Of a stretch of DNA of 30,909 nt, positions 1-6,843 are shown piece after piece. A program made the position numbers and the translations under genes. The DNA comes from a virus. Within the stretch, counting starts at the first letter, position 1; each line of letters begins with the position of its first letter. Below the pieces are notes generated by a model. The model saw nothing but the letters and a program-made list of their open reading frames with translations, had not been told where the DNA came from and did no database searches. The stretch covers positions 1 through 30,909 of IMG/VR virus record IMGVR_UViG_3300028844_002561. One strand, 5' to 3'.

Positions 1-6
1 ACCCAT
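1..6 (-). CDS. Start of the next late gene (two codons only, runs off the left edge)
   Basis: An ATG at 6-4 on the minus strand is preceded by AGGAG with a 6-base spacer. This is as good a ribosome-binding site as any in the window. Only Met-Gly is visible, so the product cannot be named. It lies downstream of the capsid gene and its terminator, where a head-completion or tail gene would be expected in a phage late operon; that is inference from position only. Confidence 0.5.
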
Positions 7-83
7 GATTATCTCCTGTCTTGGGTTAAGTCAGATGCTTCATGCACCTGTCAGGGATACCGTGATTGTACAATACGTTTAAA

Positions 84-115
84 CAAAAAGAAAGGGGCCA
101 TCCGAAGACGGCCCC
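84..115 (-). terminator. Rho-independent terminator after the major capsid gene
   Basis: On the minus strand a 9-bp stem (arms 115-107 and 102-94, one G-T pair) closes a TTCG tetraloop and is followed by the T-rich run TTTCTTTTTG at 93-84. The stable C(UUCG)G loop plus U tract is textbook. It lies 33 bases beyond the capsid stop codon and would end or attenuate the capsid transcript before the gene that starts at position 6. Confidence 0.88.
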
Positions 116-147
116 AGTTTACAATACAGGGAGGTTGTATCGCAGTA

Positions 148-1053
148 TTATACGCCAGGAGATCCAAAAACGCAACGAGGATCTGAGAACCCAAACGAGT
201 AACGCTCACGGGCTTTAAACCGCATGTTACCAGTATCAAAGTCCGCTTCCATGTTGGTTGAAAGAGGCGTCCGCTCAAAGTGGATGAACCCGCGAGGAGC
301 ATCGGTCAAGACGTAGAACGCATCTGGATCTGTCAAGAAATCGTTGACGGCGTAACCACCGGGCAACATTCCCATACTCCGAATTGCGTTTGTATCGTTG
401 TCCGAAGTACCTACCCGAAGTTCAGTGTTGAGTATCCGTTGAGCTACAAACTGTAGCTGGCGCGGGATAATCATCTTCACACCACGAAGAGCAACCTTCA
501 GGCCACGCTCATCAACGAAGCCAGCGATGTTGATAAGAGCGTCCTCAAGAGAGGTTTCGTTCAAATCAGCGGCTGACACGTTGTCAAGAGTTCCACCGTT
601 AGTCAGTGGGTGATCCGAAGCACAGAGAGCTTTACCGTCACCACCCGCTGAAGCACCCGCGGTAAACGCATTGTTAAGAACCGCAGCGGCTTTAACTTGT
701 TTACTGTGAGCCATCGAACGAGCAAGGGCTTTGGTATAGCGAGATCCAAGACGATCATAAAGATTGTCCTCGATTGCTTCCTCCGTAATTGAGAAGGCCA
801 ACGCAAGAGTTTCGTGATTATAACGAGCAGTGTACGCTTCGTTGGCATCATCAAAACTAATAGCTGCACCTTCCGCTTTAGTGGGCGCAGCGCCAAATCC
901 ACTGAGCATAACTTCTTCCTCGAACGCTCTGTCCGAAGATTCGGTTGTGTAGATTTCTGCGTGTTGACCCTCGTACCGGTCGTATTCCATTCCAAACAGT
1001 GCGTTTAGGCCGGGTTCTAGCTCTTTCGCTAGTTGTGCGCGAGAAATAGCCAT
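148..1053 (-). CDS. Major capsid protein
   Basis: 301 aa. The protein is expected to assemble the icosahedral head. It resembles phage major head proteins of the Mu gpT-like/HK97-fold type. An N-terminal stretch rich in aspartate, glutamate and aromatic residues is followed by a central segment with the motif CASDHPLTNGGT, a form of the S/A-x-HPL-x-x-GG-T signature I associate with gpT-like heads. A strand-rich C-terminus follows, ending near a RERYSFGFSDPR stretch. The start is supported by AAGGAAGGG upstream. The gene lies last before a strong terminator, downstream of scaffold-like and co-chaperonin genes, which fits a head-assembly cluster. Assignment rests on motif, size and position, and I am fairly sure of it. 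Confidence 0.82.
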   Translation of the reverse strand: MAISRAQLAKELEPGLNALFGMEYDRYEGQHAEIYTTESSDRAFEEEVMLSGFGAAPTKAEGAAISFDDANEAYTARYNHETLALAFSITEEAIEDNLYDRLGSRYTKALARSMAHSKQVKAAAVLNNAFTAGASAGGDGKALCASDHPLTNGGTLDNVSAADLNETSLEDALINIAGFVDERGLKVALRGVKMIIPRQLQFVAQRILNTELRVGTSDNDTNAIRSMGMLPGGYAVNDFLTDPDAFYVLTDAPRGFIHFERTPLSTNMEADFDTGNMRFKARERYSFGFSDPRCVFGSPGV

Positions 1054-1068
1054 TATCTATACCCTTCC

Positions 1069-1713
1069 TTATACGCCAGTTGTTGAAACAGTGCCAGCTG
1101 CAATGGAGCCTGTCGGCGCATTGAAGTGGTTGTTTAAACGAACGATTAACGGGATACCAGCAACGGTAAAGTCGCTATTCTCTGGGTCATCAAGAACACC
1201 CATAATACGACAGAACAATGTGTTGGTAGTTGCGATGGTATTCAAATCCACAGTTGCAGAAGAAATACCAGTGGTAGTAGAACCACTATTACCTGTAGCT
1301 AACGCAATGTTAGCAAAGACCGCAGCACGAATTTCTGCCTCAGTGTTTGCCGCAGCAACAACGTTAGACGTTGCAATGGTAAACAGTTGAGCAGGATTGT
1401 CGTACACAAAAGCCTTTACAGGGAAGTTAGAGTCCGCTCCAGATCCGGGCCAAAAGTTGGAAAAGATCTTTTCACCGGTAGTAGAAGACACGTATTCGCA
1501 GCCGTTAAAGACACCAACCGTAGAAACGTTACCGCCAGCCGCAGCTTGCAGATCGTCAATGACCCCCGCAGCCAACGGAATAACCGCCATGCCTTGGAAG
1601 ATCGGGTTGCTGTTATCTGATGCGATACGATATTCAGTTGTACCGGTGGTGTTAGCGGCCGAACCTAAAACACCATACGGGCGGAACCCGAAAGCGACAT
1701 TAGAATTTGCCAT
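1069..1713 (-). CDS. Probable virion structural (head decoration-like) protein
   Basis: 214 aa. The composition is rich in Gly, Ala, Ser, Thr and Asn with few charged residues, and predicted beta-strand runs include a NSDFTVAGIPLIVRLNNHF stretch near the C-terminus. Such composition is common in capsid decoration or accessory proteins. A GAGGTG Shine-Dalgarno sits 5 bases before the ATG. The gene ends 15 bases upstream of the capsid start and is certainly co-transcribed with it. No catalytic motif is visible. The decoration role is inferred from position and composition and could equally be another head protein. Confidence 0.6.
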   Translation of the reverse strand: MANSNVAFGFRPYGVLGSAANTTGTTEYRIASDNSNPIFQGMAVIPLAAGVIDDLQAAAGGNVSTVGVFNGCEYVSSTTGEKIFSNFWPGSGADSNFPVKAFVYDNPAQLFTIATSNVVAAANTEAEIRAAVFANIALATGNSGSTTTGISSATVDLNTIATTNTLFCRIMGVLDDPENSDFTVAGIPLIVRLNNHFNAPTGSIAAGTVSTTGV

Positions 1714-1729
1714 GATAGCACCTCAAATT

Positions 1730-2182
1730 TTAATCGGAGGCTCTCCCTCCGAAAGTTACACGGGATTGCCGTTTATTACTAATCGGCATTGAAGGATGTT
1801 GCTCCTTCATTAAGTCAGAATCTACAGCGACCATTTGATCTCGGGTCTGTAATCCGTAATATTCAGCACGTTCTTTCGCTGTTTCTTCAGGCAGTCTGCA
1901 AAGCATTAGTCCACCGTTACCGATTATCCCAACATACTGCCCACTATCGATTGTGGGGTACTGATAGTCGGGGTACTCATCTGCACGAACCGGTTCCCAT
2001 CCTTCACGAAGTTTTGTATAGACATTTGTTTTGTCTTCTTCGCCTCGCATGGAAATCCTAATCCATCTTTGTACATACCCTGGAGGACAGGGCGGAGCAT
2101 CTAATCGTTGGGGCGGAGCCCATGGTTTACGCCGCTCAGTTTTTTCGCGAGTTGAGCTTTCTCGAGTTTTTCTTTCAGCCAT
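1730..2182 (-). CDS. Small charged protein of the head cluster, function unknown
   Basis: 150 aa. The N-terminus is very basic (KTRESSTREKTERRK), followed by a CPPGYVQRWIR stretch and a central region rich in Tyr, Asp and Pro. The CPPGY motif recurs near the C-terminus of the large repeat protein at 10787-13474, so the two may share a short structural element. The start is fixed by AAGGA upstream, and the preceding scaffold-like gene ends 4 bases before it. Its place between scaffold and capsid suggests a head-assembly role, but no family is recognised. Confidence 0.6.
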   Translation of the reverse strand: MAERKTRESSTREKTERRKPWAPPQRLDAPPCPPGYVQRWIRISMRGEEDKTNVYTKLREGWEPVRADEYPDYQYPTIDSGQYVGIIGNGGLMLCRLPEETAKERAEYYGLQTRDQMVAVDSDLMKEQHPSMPISNKRQSRVTFGGRASD

Positions 2183-2185
2183 GGT

Positions 2186-3076
2186 CTAATCCTTCACAAA
2201 TTTTGCGTATTCAGCGAGAGGGACGTTAAGTTTCTTCGCCATAATAACTTGCCTCTGGGTCAGCCTGACCGACTTAGTACGCTTCTGGTTAGTGTTACGA
2301 GAGGCTGAGGATGCAGCAGAAGCGACCTGGGCACCCCCTCCCGATTTCTTAACGGCAAACTTATTTGGAAACTCCGAACGCATCCGCCTATCTACCTCTG
2401 TATAGTAGTCATCGGACGTTGGGTCAAACCCTTCTTGAGTAACCATCCTATTGTGGATAGCAAACACAGACGCCGTCATTACGTCATCGTCACCAAACCA
2501 AGTGTTTTTCTTAGCCCAAGCATCTGCTTTAGGGTCTACTTGTGGTGCCTGTTGTTGTTGAGGAGCGGCCGGCTGTTGAACAGGTTGTTGCGCCTGTTGT
2601 TCTACCCGCTGTTTAGCAGCGGCAAAGCGGCTTTCATCGTATTGAGCCCTGTTTAAAGCCTTTTGCGCGGCCAACATTGCTTCAGTATCGCCCTCGTCCG
2701 CGGCTTGAAGATATGCTTTCTCCGCTGCGGAAGTCTCAGACTGAACACGATTTCCGTACTCATTGAGATACCCAGTATCTAATTGTTGAACTCTTGCCTG
2801 AAGCTGCCTGTTTTGCTCTGCTAGCTTTTCCGCAACCTTAGTCGCTTCTTCTCGGCTAACCTGTTCATCACGATACCGCTGGTTAAGTTGACGTATGCGT
2901 TTCTGCACACCCTTACTATACTCATCCAGTTCCTCCGGATCTTCCGCTACAGGTTCAGGAACAATTTCAACTTCGGGCTCTGGTTCAGGAGAAGCCTTTG
3001 CTTCTTTGGGCTCCTCTTCTTGACCCTCAATCTCAATCTCAATTTCTTCTTCTACCTCGTTAGACATGTCTGACAT
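2186..3076 (-). CDS. Scaffold-like acidic coiled-coil protein
   Basis: 296 aa from the chosen start. The first about 60 residues are extremely acidic (runs of Glu, Asp and Pro). A long helical, Gln/Glu/Arg-rich coiled-coil region with a poly-Gln/Pro linker follows, then a basic C-terminus containing NQKRTKSVRLTQRQ. This layout (acidic N-terminus, helical middle, basic end) is that of phage capsid scaffolding proteins, and the location just before the capsid genes agrees. Two adjacent ATGs occur; the one at 3076 has GGAG at a 7-base spacing and is preferred, overlapping the end of the co-chaperonin gene by 17 bases. No protease motif is visible. Confidence 0.68.
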   Translation of the reverse strand: MSDMSNEVEEEIEIEIEGQEEEPKEAKASPEPEPEVEIVPEPVAEDPEELDEYSKGVQKRIRQLNQRYRDEQVSREEATKVAEKLAEQNRQLQARVQQLDTGYLNEYGNRVQSETSAAEKAYLQAADEGDTEAMLAAQKALNRAQYDESRFAAAKQRVEQQAQQPVQQPAAPQQQQAPQVDPKADAWAKKNTWFGDDDVMTASVFAIHNRMVTQEGFDPTSDDYYTEVDRRMRSEFPNKFAVKKSGGGAQVASAASSASRNTNQKRTKSVRLTQRQVIMAKKLNVPLAEYAKFVKD

Positions 3077-3527
3077 CATCTGGCTCCAACAATGTTGCAA
3101 TTACTTCATCGTCATTAAGAATACGGACTTCTCCACCCTCAATCTTAAATCGAGATCCGGAGTATCTGCCGATGCAAACCCATTGGCCTTCTTTACACCA
3201 AGGTGTGCCTTCAAACTTGTTCTGATCCTTGTATGCCAGAGGGCCCAACTTGAGAACATATGCCACAACAGTAGCAACAGTTTCTCTCTCCCGAACCTCG
3301 TCCGGTATATGCAGGCCAGAAGCTGTCTTTGATTTTCCTTGATATGGCATGACCAAAACCCGCCATCCGGTAGGTTGTGGTAGTCTTTCCATCAAGGTCT
3401 TTTCCAGAAGGGAAGGGTCTAACACCCGAGCTTCAGGGGGAACATACGCTGTTTCGGAAACATCTTTAGATCGATTGTCCTTAACTTTTTTAGCTACATG
3501 TTCAGGAAGAAATAATGTCTTCGACAT
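3060..3527 (-). CDS. GroES-like co-chaperonin
   Basis: 155 aa. From about residue 53 the protein follows the Cpn10 fold: GWRVLVMPYQ matches the conserved first strand (DRVLVKP), SKTASGLHIPDE matches the mobile loop that binds GroEL, and the end ILNDDEVIATL matches the conserved GroES C-terminus. The first 50 residues are an extension lacking in bacterial GroES. T4 gp31 is a precedent for a phage co-chaperonin that lets host GroEL fold a capsid protein. The position just ahead of scaffold and capsid supports the same job here. The gene overlaps the one upstream by 26 bases. Confidence 0.8.
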   Translation of the reverse strand: MSKTLFLPEHVAKKVKDNRSKDVSETAYVPPEARVLDPSLLEKTLMERLPQPTGWRVLVMPYQGKSKTASGLHIPDEVRERETVATVVAYVLKLGPLAYKDQNKFEGTPWCKEGQWVCIGRYSGSRFKIEGGEVRILNDDEVIATLLEPDDVRHV

Positions 3528-3714
3528 CGTCTTGATTACTCTCCAACAGGGTCTTGATTTCTTCTTGCGCTAGGGAAAGGCCCCGAATTTCCCCGACAAG
3601 CATCTTGTAGTCTTCCCAAGTTTTAACGCTACCTTGGGACATAGCGAATGCAATGTCACTCTCCCTCGCACGAAGAACTTTGTATAAGTACTTAGAAAAG
3701 TCTACTACATCCAT
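3502..3714 (-). CDS. Small helical protein, function unknown
   Basis: 70 aa. It appears almost wholly alpha-helical, with a WEDYKMLVGEIRGLSLAQEE segment and an acidic C-terminal tail, so a short coiled coil is possible. Two in-frame ATGs lie two codons apart; the one at 3714 is chosen because GGA sits at a usable distance. It overlaps the co-chaperonin gene by 26 bases, implying translational coupling. The function is not recognised; position suggests late expression with the head genes. Confidence 0.55.
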   Translation of the reverse strand: MDVVDFSKYLYKVLRARESDIAFAMSQGSVKTWEDYKMLVGEIRGLSLAQEEIKTLLESNQDDVEDIISS

Positions 3715-3746
3715 AAGCATATCCGTATGGCCGTCTTATGACGTTG

Positions 3747-4421
3747 TCAATCGTCGTTGTATATATTGTCGAAGATTTTAGTAACGTCTAACGTGTAATC
3801 TAAGTCAGACTTAGAGTAGTGAATGTGTTGAGAGGGACGAAAGTCAGGGGCGCCCTCCCCCGTTTCAAACCAAGCAGGGTGCGTTACCCGCACTCGATTG
3901 TTAGGCAAAGCTACAATATTACCCGTGTACTCACCCGCATCCAACAACTCCAATACATGGCTCTGCTTATGCTGGGCAGGATCATCAGCTATCTCGCTGT
4001 CCGTGTAATCTACTGTAAACAAATACTTTGCAGGATAGAACTCACTGTCTATCTTTGCCATCCAAGGACAAGGCGTTGCCCTGTCTAACTTGTAAACCGC
4101 ATGAGTATGCGATGAACAATCCCAGGGTTGGGCCGAATGTACCGCCATTGGCATGGGCCACTCCTCGTATGGAGTATCCGCCACTAACGCCGTGATTGGC
4201 ATTCTTGCCCACATTGCGCCACCATGCACGTTAGGTGTGTCTTCTATGTCAGCCTCACAACCAGTGAAGATAACCTGAAAACTCAAGCACCTATTAGGCA
4301 TGGTGGTGACGGCAATTGCCATCGCATGTAAGAACTCCCCGTGATACCCGTTATGATTATATGTGTATTCACGCCGCACCCAGCATTTAAAATGTGGGAT
4401 GTTACTTTGTAAATATGGCAT
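3747..4421 (-). CDS. Conserved-looking late protein of unknown function
   Basis: 224 aa. It is rich in aromatic residues, His and Cys (for example the N-terminal FKCWVRREYTYNHNGYHGEF), with many Pro and Gly, suggesting a compact beta-rich domain. No signal peptide or membrane segment is present. I do not recognise a catalytic motif. The start ATG overlaps the stop of the preceding gene as TAATG, so it is translated by coupling. I have an impression of similar proteins in marine phage contigs, but cannot name a family. Confidence 0.6.
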   Translation of the reverse strand: MPYLQSNIPHFKCWVRREYTYNHNGYHGEFLHAMAIAVTTMPNRCLSFQVIFTGCEADIEDTPNVHGGAMWARMPITALVADTPYEEWPMPMAVHSAQPWDCSSHTHAVYKLDRATPCPWMAKIDSEFYPAKYLFTVDYTDSEIADDPAQHKQSHVLELLDAGEYTGNIVALPNNRVRVTHPAWFETGEGAPDFRPSQHIHYSKSDLDYTLDVTKIFDNIYNDD

Positions 4422-4744
4422 TAATACGTCATACCCCTTCTGTTGTTGAACCGAACATCACCAGCGCGAACTCGTCCACCAGCGGCATATCCCTTAGACT
4501 TAATCATGCCGCCGTTCTTCAGAGCTTTGCCCTTATCTTTTTTATCGATAAAATCTTTTTGCTCTCGGGGTTTTGTGTCTTGTTCTGGACTACGCATTTC
4601 ACCGTCATCATCTTTATAATCTGTACCGGGAGCCCCATCTGGGTGCAAAACGTCCGCAACAATCTCATCAATACGCTCCGCTTGAGTCTTTTCCTTCTTC
4701 TTTTTGGGGCGTAATTTAGGTCGAAGTGATTTTTCTACAGACAT
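4421..4744 (-). CDS. Small Lys-rich protein with Gly-Arg C-terminus
   Basis: 107 aa. A strongly basic N-terminus (RPKLRPKKKKEK) is followed by an acidic middle and a GYAAGGRVRAGD segment near the end. The KNGG...GYAAGGRVR pattern recurs in short proteins of marine phages in my memory, where its function is unknown. An ideal AAGGAG is placed 6 bases before the ATG. Charge and size would fit a virion DNA-associated or assembly protein, but that is speculation. Confidence 0.55.
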   Translation of the reverse strand: MSVEKSLRPKLRPKKKKEKTQAERIDEIVADVLHPDGAPGTDYKDDDGEMRSPEQDTKPREQKDFIDKKDKGKALKNGGMIKSKGYAAGGRVRAGDVRFNNRRGMTY

Positions 4745-4754
4745 GACTGTCTCC

Positions 4755-4970
4755 TTAATAAATAGAATGTTTCGTTGGGTCTTCTAAACGTGTCGGCACA
4801 CAGTACGCTACAGCGCGATCTGATAACCCAATCCCATGAGTAGAGTACCTCTTAACCAATGACTCCGCTACCTTGTTGCAGTAGTTTACCTGTTTAAAGT
4901 ACATGTCATCAATAACTAAAGTACGCTCGTCCCCATACCCTAGATACAGCATGAGAACGAACACATGCAT
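4755..4970 (-). CDS. Small protein with hydrophobic N-terminus, unknown
   Basis: 71 aa. The N-terminus MHVFVLMLYLGYG is short and hydrophobic and could act as a signal or membrane anchor. The rest contains two Cys. The start overlaps the endolysin stop as ATGA, so it is probably translated by coupling with the endolysin. Position in the lysis-like cluster hints at an accessory envelope role, but nothing else supports that. Confidence 0.5.
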   Translation of the reverse strand: MHVFVLMLYLGYGDERTLVIDDMYFKQVNYCNKVAESLVKRYSTHGIGLSDRAVAYCVPTRLEDPTKHSIY

Positions 4971-5425
4971 CAGAACATGATCTCGAAATGTGGAGCATCG
5001 ATAAAGGGCCTACGAGATTGAGATCTACGGGTGTCTATATAGGAAACCATCGCATGTTCCGCCGTCCCAGGATAATCTCCTAGATCGTCAATAGTCCACG
5101 CAGCGCCCCACCGTAGTTTCACTCCCGCAGCCGCGGCGCCCTCCTTCATAGCATCAGCAATCTCGTCGTATAAGTTTAGCTCCCACCGGCCACCGCCCTC
5201 GCAGTAAGCCATCAAATCAACAGCGTTGCCGTCAATGTGTTTTGATTTCATGGTTTGCGAGGCCCCTTTTGCGACCAACGCCCTCTGTTCGTCTATCGTT
5301 CTCAGTCCGCAAATCACACTGAAGTCCTGCTTCGTAACGCCGATAGCGTACTTCACGACAGTTACCAGTTCTTCGTTGACACCTTCTAGCCTTGATAGGC
5401 TTCGCTTTCCTAACTTGTATCCCAT
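4970..5425 (-). CDS. Endolysin, M15-family D-Ala-type peptidase
   Basis: 151 aa. The signature SKHIDGNAVDLM (SxHxxGxAxD) supplies the zinc-binding His and Asp of the M15B/VanY-like peptidases, and PHFEI at the C-terminus supplies the last zinc His. An upstream FSVICGLRTIDEQ segment is the usual SG-x-R-T/S-x-x-x-Q motif. Enzymes of this family cut the peptide bridges of peptidoglycan, and phage members are endolysins. No signal peptide is visible, so release would need a holin, and the two membrane proteins just upstream are candidates. GGGGA precedes the ATG. Size is normal for the family. Confidence 0.9.
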   Translation of the reverse strand: MGYKLGKRSLSRLEGVNEELVTVVKYAIGVTKQDFSVICGLRTIDEQRALVAKGASQTMKSKHIDGNAVDLMAYCEGGGRWELNLYDEIADAMKEGAAAAGVKLRWGAAWTIDDLGDYPGTAEHAMVSYIDTRRSQSRRPFIDAPHFEIMF

Positions 5426-5427
5426 AA

Positions 5428-5883
5428 TTATTTCCCCGCATATTTAGAGATTGCTCTATTTCCAAACCAAAACGCTAACACAGCACTGAACAAACCAGAG
5501 GTTTCTCCATCCCACATTAGATCAACTGCCTGCATCCAATCACCACCAGCCTGCGTAACCTTAACCATAATCACAACCTTCGTGGCTACGAACAATCCGA
5601 AAAAGGCATAAGTAACAATAGGACGAACACTACCCCGAAGACCGTTGATAAATCCGCCAGCGTCGATAGATCGGTCATGCTCATACAATCCCTTCGTTTC
5701 CGCGATATCCGCCTGCTTATCTAACTCAACTAGCTTCATCTCAGAACGTTTCTGAGCAAGCTCTGTCTCTAGTTGCATCATCTCCATACGATGCTTTTGT
5801 TGTTGGTTAGCTTTAAAATAACTAAGTACCTCGGGGAGAAATGAACTCCCAAAGCCTAGTAAACTGCCCAGTAATGCCATCAT
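5428..5883 (-). CDS. Membrane protein, holin-like candidate
   Basis: 151 aa. From the ATG at 5883 (overlapping the previous stop as ATGA, with AGGA 7 bases upstream) the protein begins with a hydrophobic ALLGSLLGFGSSFLPEVL segment. A charged helical coiled coil of about 45 residues rich in Met, Gln and Glu follows, then two hydrophobic segments near residues 85-105 and 120-140. This resembles three-TM holins (Holin_3TM type). The gene directly precedes the endolysin, with 2 bases between them, which is the expected neighbourhood. The longer ORF that begins at 5994 runs through the upstream gene and is not supported. Confidence 0.65.
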   Translation of the reverse strand: MMALLGSLLGFGSSFLPEVLSYFKANQQQKHRMEMMQLETELAQKRSEMKLVELDKQADIAETKGLYEHDRSIDAGGFINGLRGSVRPIVTYAFFGLFVATKVVIMVKVTQAGGDWMQAVDLMWDGETSGLFSAVLAFWFGNRAISKYAGK

Positions 5884-6080
5884 TTTTCTGATCCTAACCA
5901 TACGGCGAAGGCGCCCGTCATGGCGCCCGTTACGGTTGCAGTCAGCGCAGTAGCTTGCGTACTGACAACATCCTGCGGCAACGACATAAACCACTCAATC
6001 ACACGAATATACATAACAGTCATCACCAACATCATAAGACGAGGCATAACCTTCCACGCCAAAAACTTCTCCATAGTCAT
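5880..6080 (-). CDS. Small two-TM membrane protein, second holin/antiholin candidate
   Basis: 66 aa. Two hydrophobic stretches are visible: PRLMMLVMTVMYIRVIEWFM (about residues 13-32) and a Ala/Thr/Gly-rich helix ending GAFAVWLG (about 45-63). Short two-TM proteins ahead of a lysis gene are often holins or pinholins. The TMs, and overlaps on both sides (upstream stop and downstream start), place it in the same lysis cluster as the next membrane protein and the endolysin. Which of the two is the true holin cannot be decided from sequence. Confidence 0.62.
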   Translation of the reverse strand: MTMEKFLAWKVMPRLMMLVMTVMYIRVIEWFMSLPQDVVSTQATALTATVTGAMTGAFAVWLGSEK

Positions 6081-6346
6081 TAGAAACCTCCTTTCAGGCC
6101 ATCTAATATCTCCGATAAACTAGGGCGTTTATCCTTCTTCTCATAAAGACAACTAAAAACCTTCGGACACTCTGAAAAACTCTTCGTAGGGTAATGATAC
6201 CCCAAGCCACCATATCCCGCTGTGAACCTATAAACACACACCTTTTGACCGTTTTCGGCTGTAAACCGTTTCCATAAGTGACACTGAACATGCGTGGGGT
6301 TGGCTACTCCCGCAAGAGCAACAGAAAGAATTAATGCATGGATCAT
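6080..6346 (-). CDS. Small probably exported Cys-containing protein
   Basis: 88 aa. MIHALILSVALAGVANP looks like a short signal peptide with a cleavage site after Ala. The mature part has four Cys (in QCHLW, VCVYRF, ECPKVF and SCLYEK), which could form two disulfides in the periplasm. No lipobox is seen, so it is not an obvious spanin. It overlaps the neighbouring genes by a few bases. The envelope role is inferred only from the leader and the position. Confidence 0.55.
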   Translation of the reverse strand: MIHALILSVALAGVANPTHVQCHLWKRFTAENGQKVCVYRFTAGYGGLGYHYPTKSFSECPKVFSCLYEKKDKRPSLSEILDGLKGGF

Positions 6347-6822
6347 TGTGTAACCAACATTATTAAATACATACCACCACCTAAAACACCAATTATACCA
6401 AGACTTAACGCACCAATAGCCATGTTGTTCTGTATCTGGCGTTTGGCTTCCATAGCCTTATATACAGTCTCTTCTCGTTCAGCGCGTATCTTGCGCCGCA
6501 TACCCAACATCTCATCGTAAGTCCCCAAGCCAAACCTGTAGTCCAGCATGAACTTAATTTCTTTTTCTTTTTCGAGCAAAGTCTTCTTGCGGATCACGAT
6601 ATCCATAGCTTGCTGTTCTATGTTATCAGTTCCGTGCGTCTTCTTATCCAACCACGTAGGGTTTTTACGTTGTGTTTCTGCCTTGGAAATATCTGCAACA
6701 GCACAGTACCACTGCCCAAGCTGTTTGCTAACGTCCTGCATTTCACGGCCGGCGCCAACAAGCATTTTAACGCCTTTAAAGGCCGCGTTAGCTGCTGCAA
6801 AGGCTGTGACAGGATCTATCAT
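6343..6822 (-). CDS. Helical protein with C-terminal membrane anchor, unknown
   Basis: 159 aa. An Ala-rich N-terminal segment is followed by a long charged coiled-coil region (about residues 50-125). A single hydrophobic helix, IGALSLGIIGVLGGGMYLIM, sits at the extreme C-terminus, so the protein is probably tail-anchored with its bulk in the cytoplasm. The gene follows the portal by 21 bases and precedes the lysis-like genes. Similar proteins occur in marine phage late operons in my memory, without known function. Confidence 0.6.
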   Translation of the reverse strand: MIDPVTAFAAANAAFKGVKMLVGAGREMQDVSKQLGQWYCAVADISKAETQRKNPTWLDKKTHGTDNIEQQAMDIVIRKKTLLEKEKEIKFMLDYRFGLGTYDEMLGMRRKIRAEREETVYKAMEAKRQIQNNMAIGALSLGIIGVLGGGMYLIMLVTQ

Positions 6823-6843
6823 AACACATCTCTAACTAGGGAT

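Noticed and set aside
3745-3750. Perfect minus-strand TTGACA as an internal late promoter
   Set aside because: No -10-like hexamer occurs at 16-18 bases, and it lies at the end of a coding region.
5884-5994. Longer start of the holin-like protein at 5994
   Set aside because: The extra 37 residues are Cys/Arg-rich and lie in another frame of the upstream membrane-protein gene. The ATG at 5883 has AGGA and an ATGA junction.
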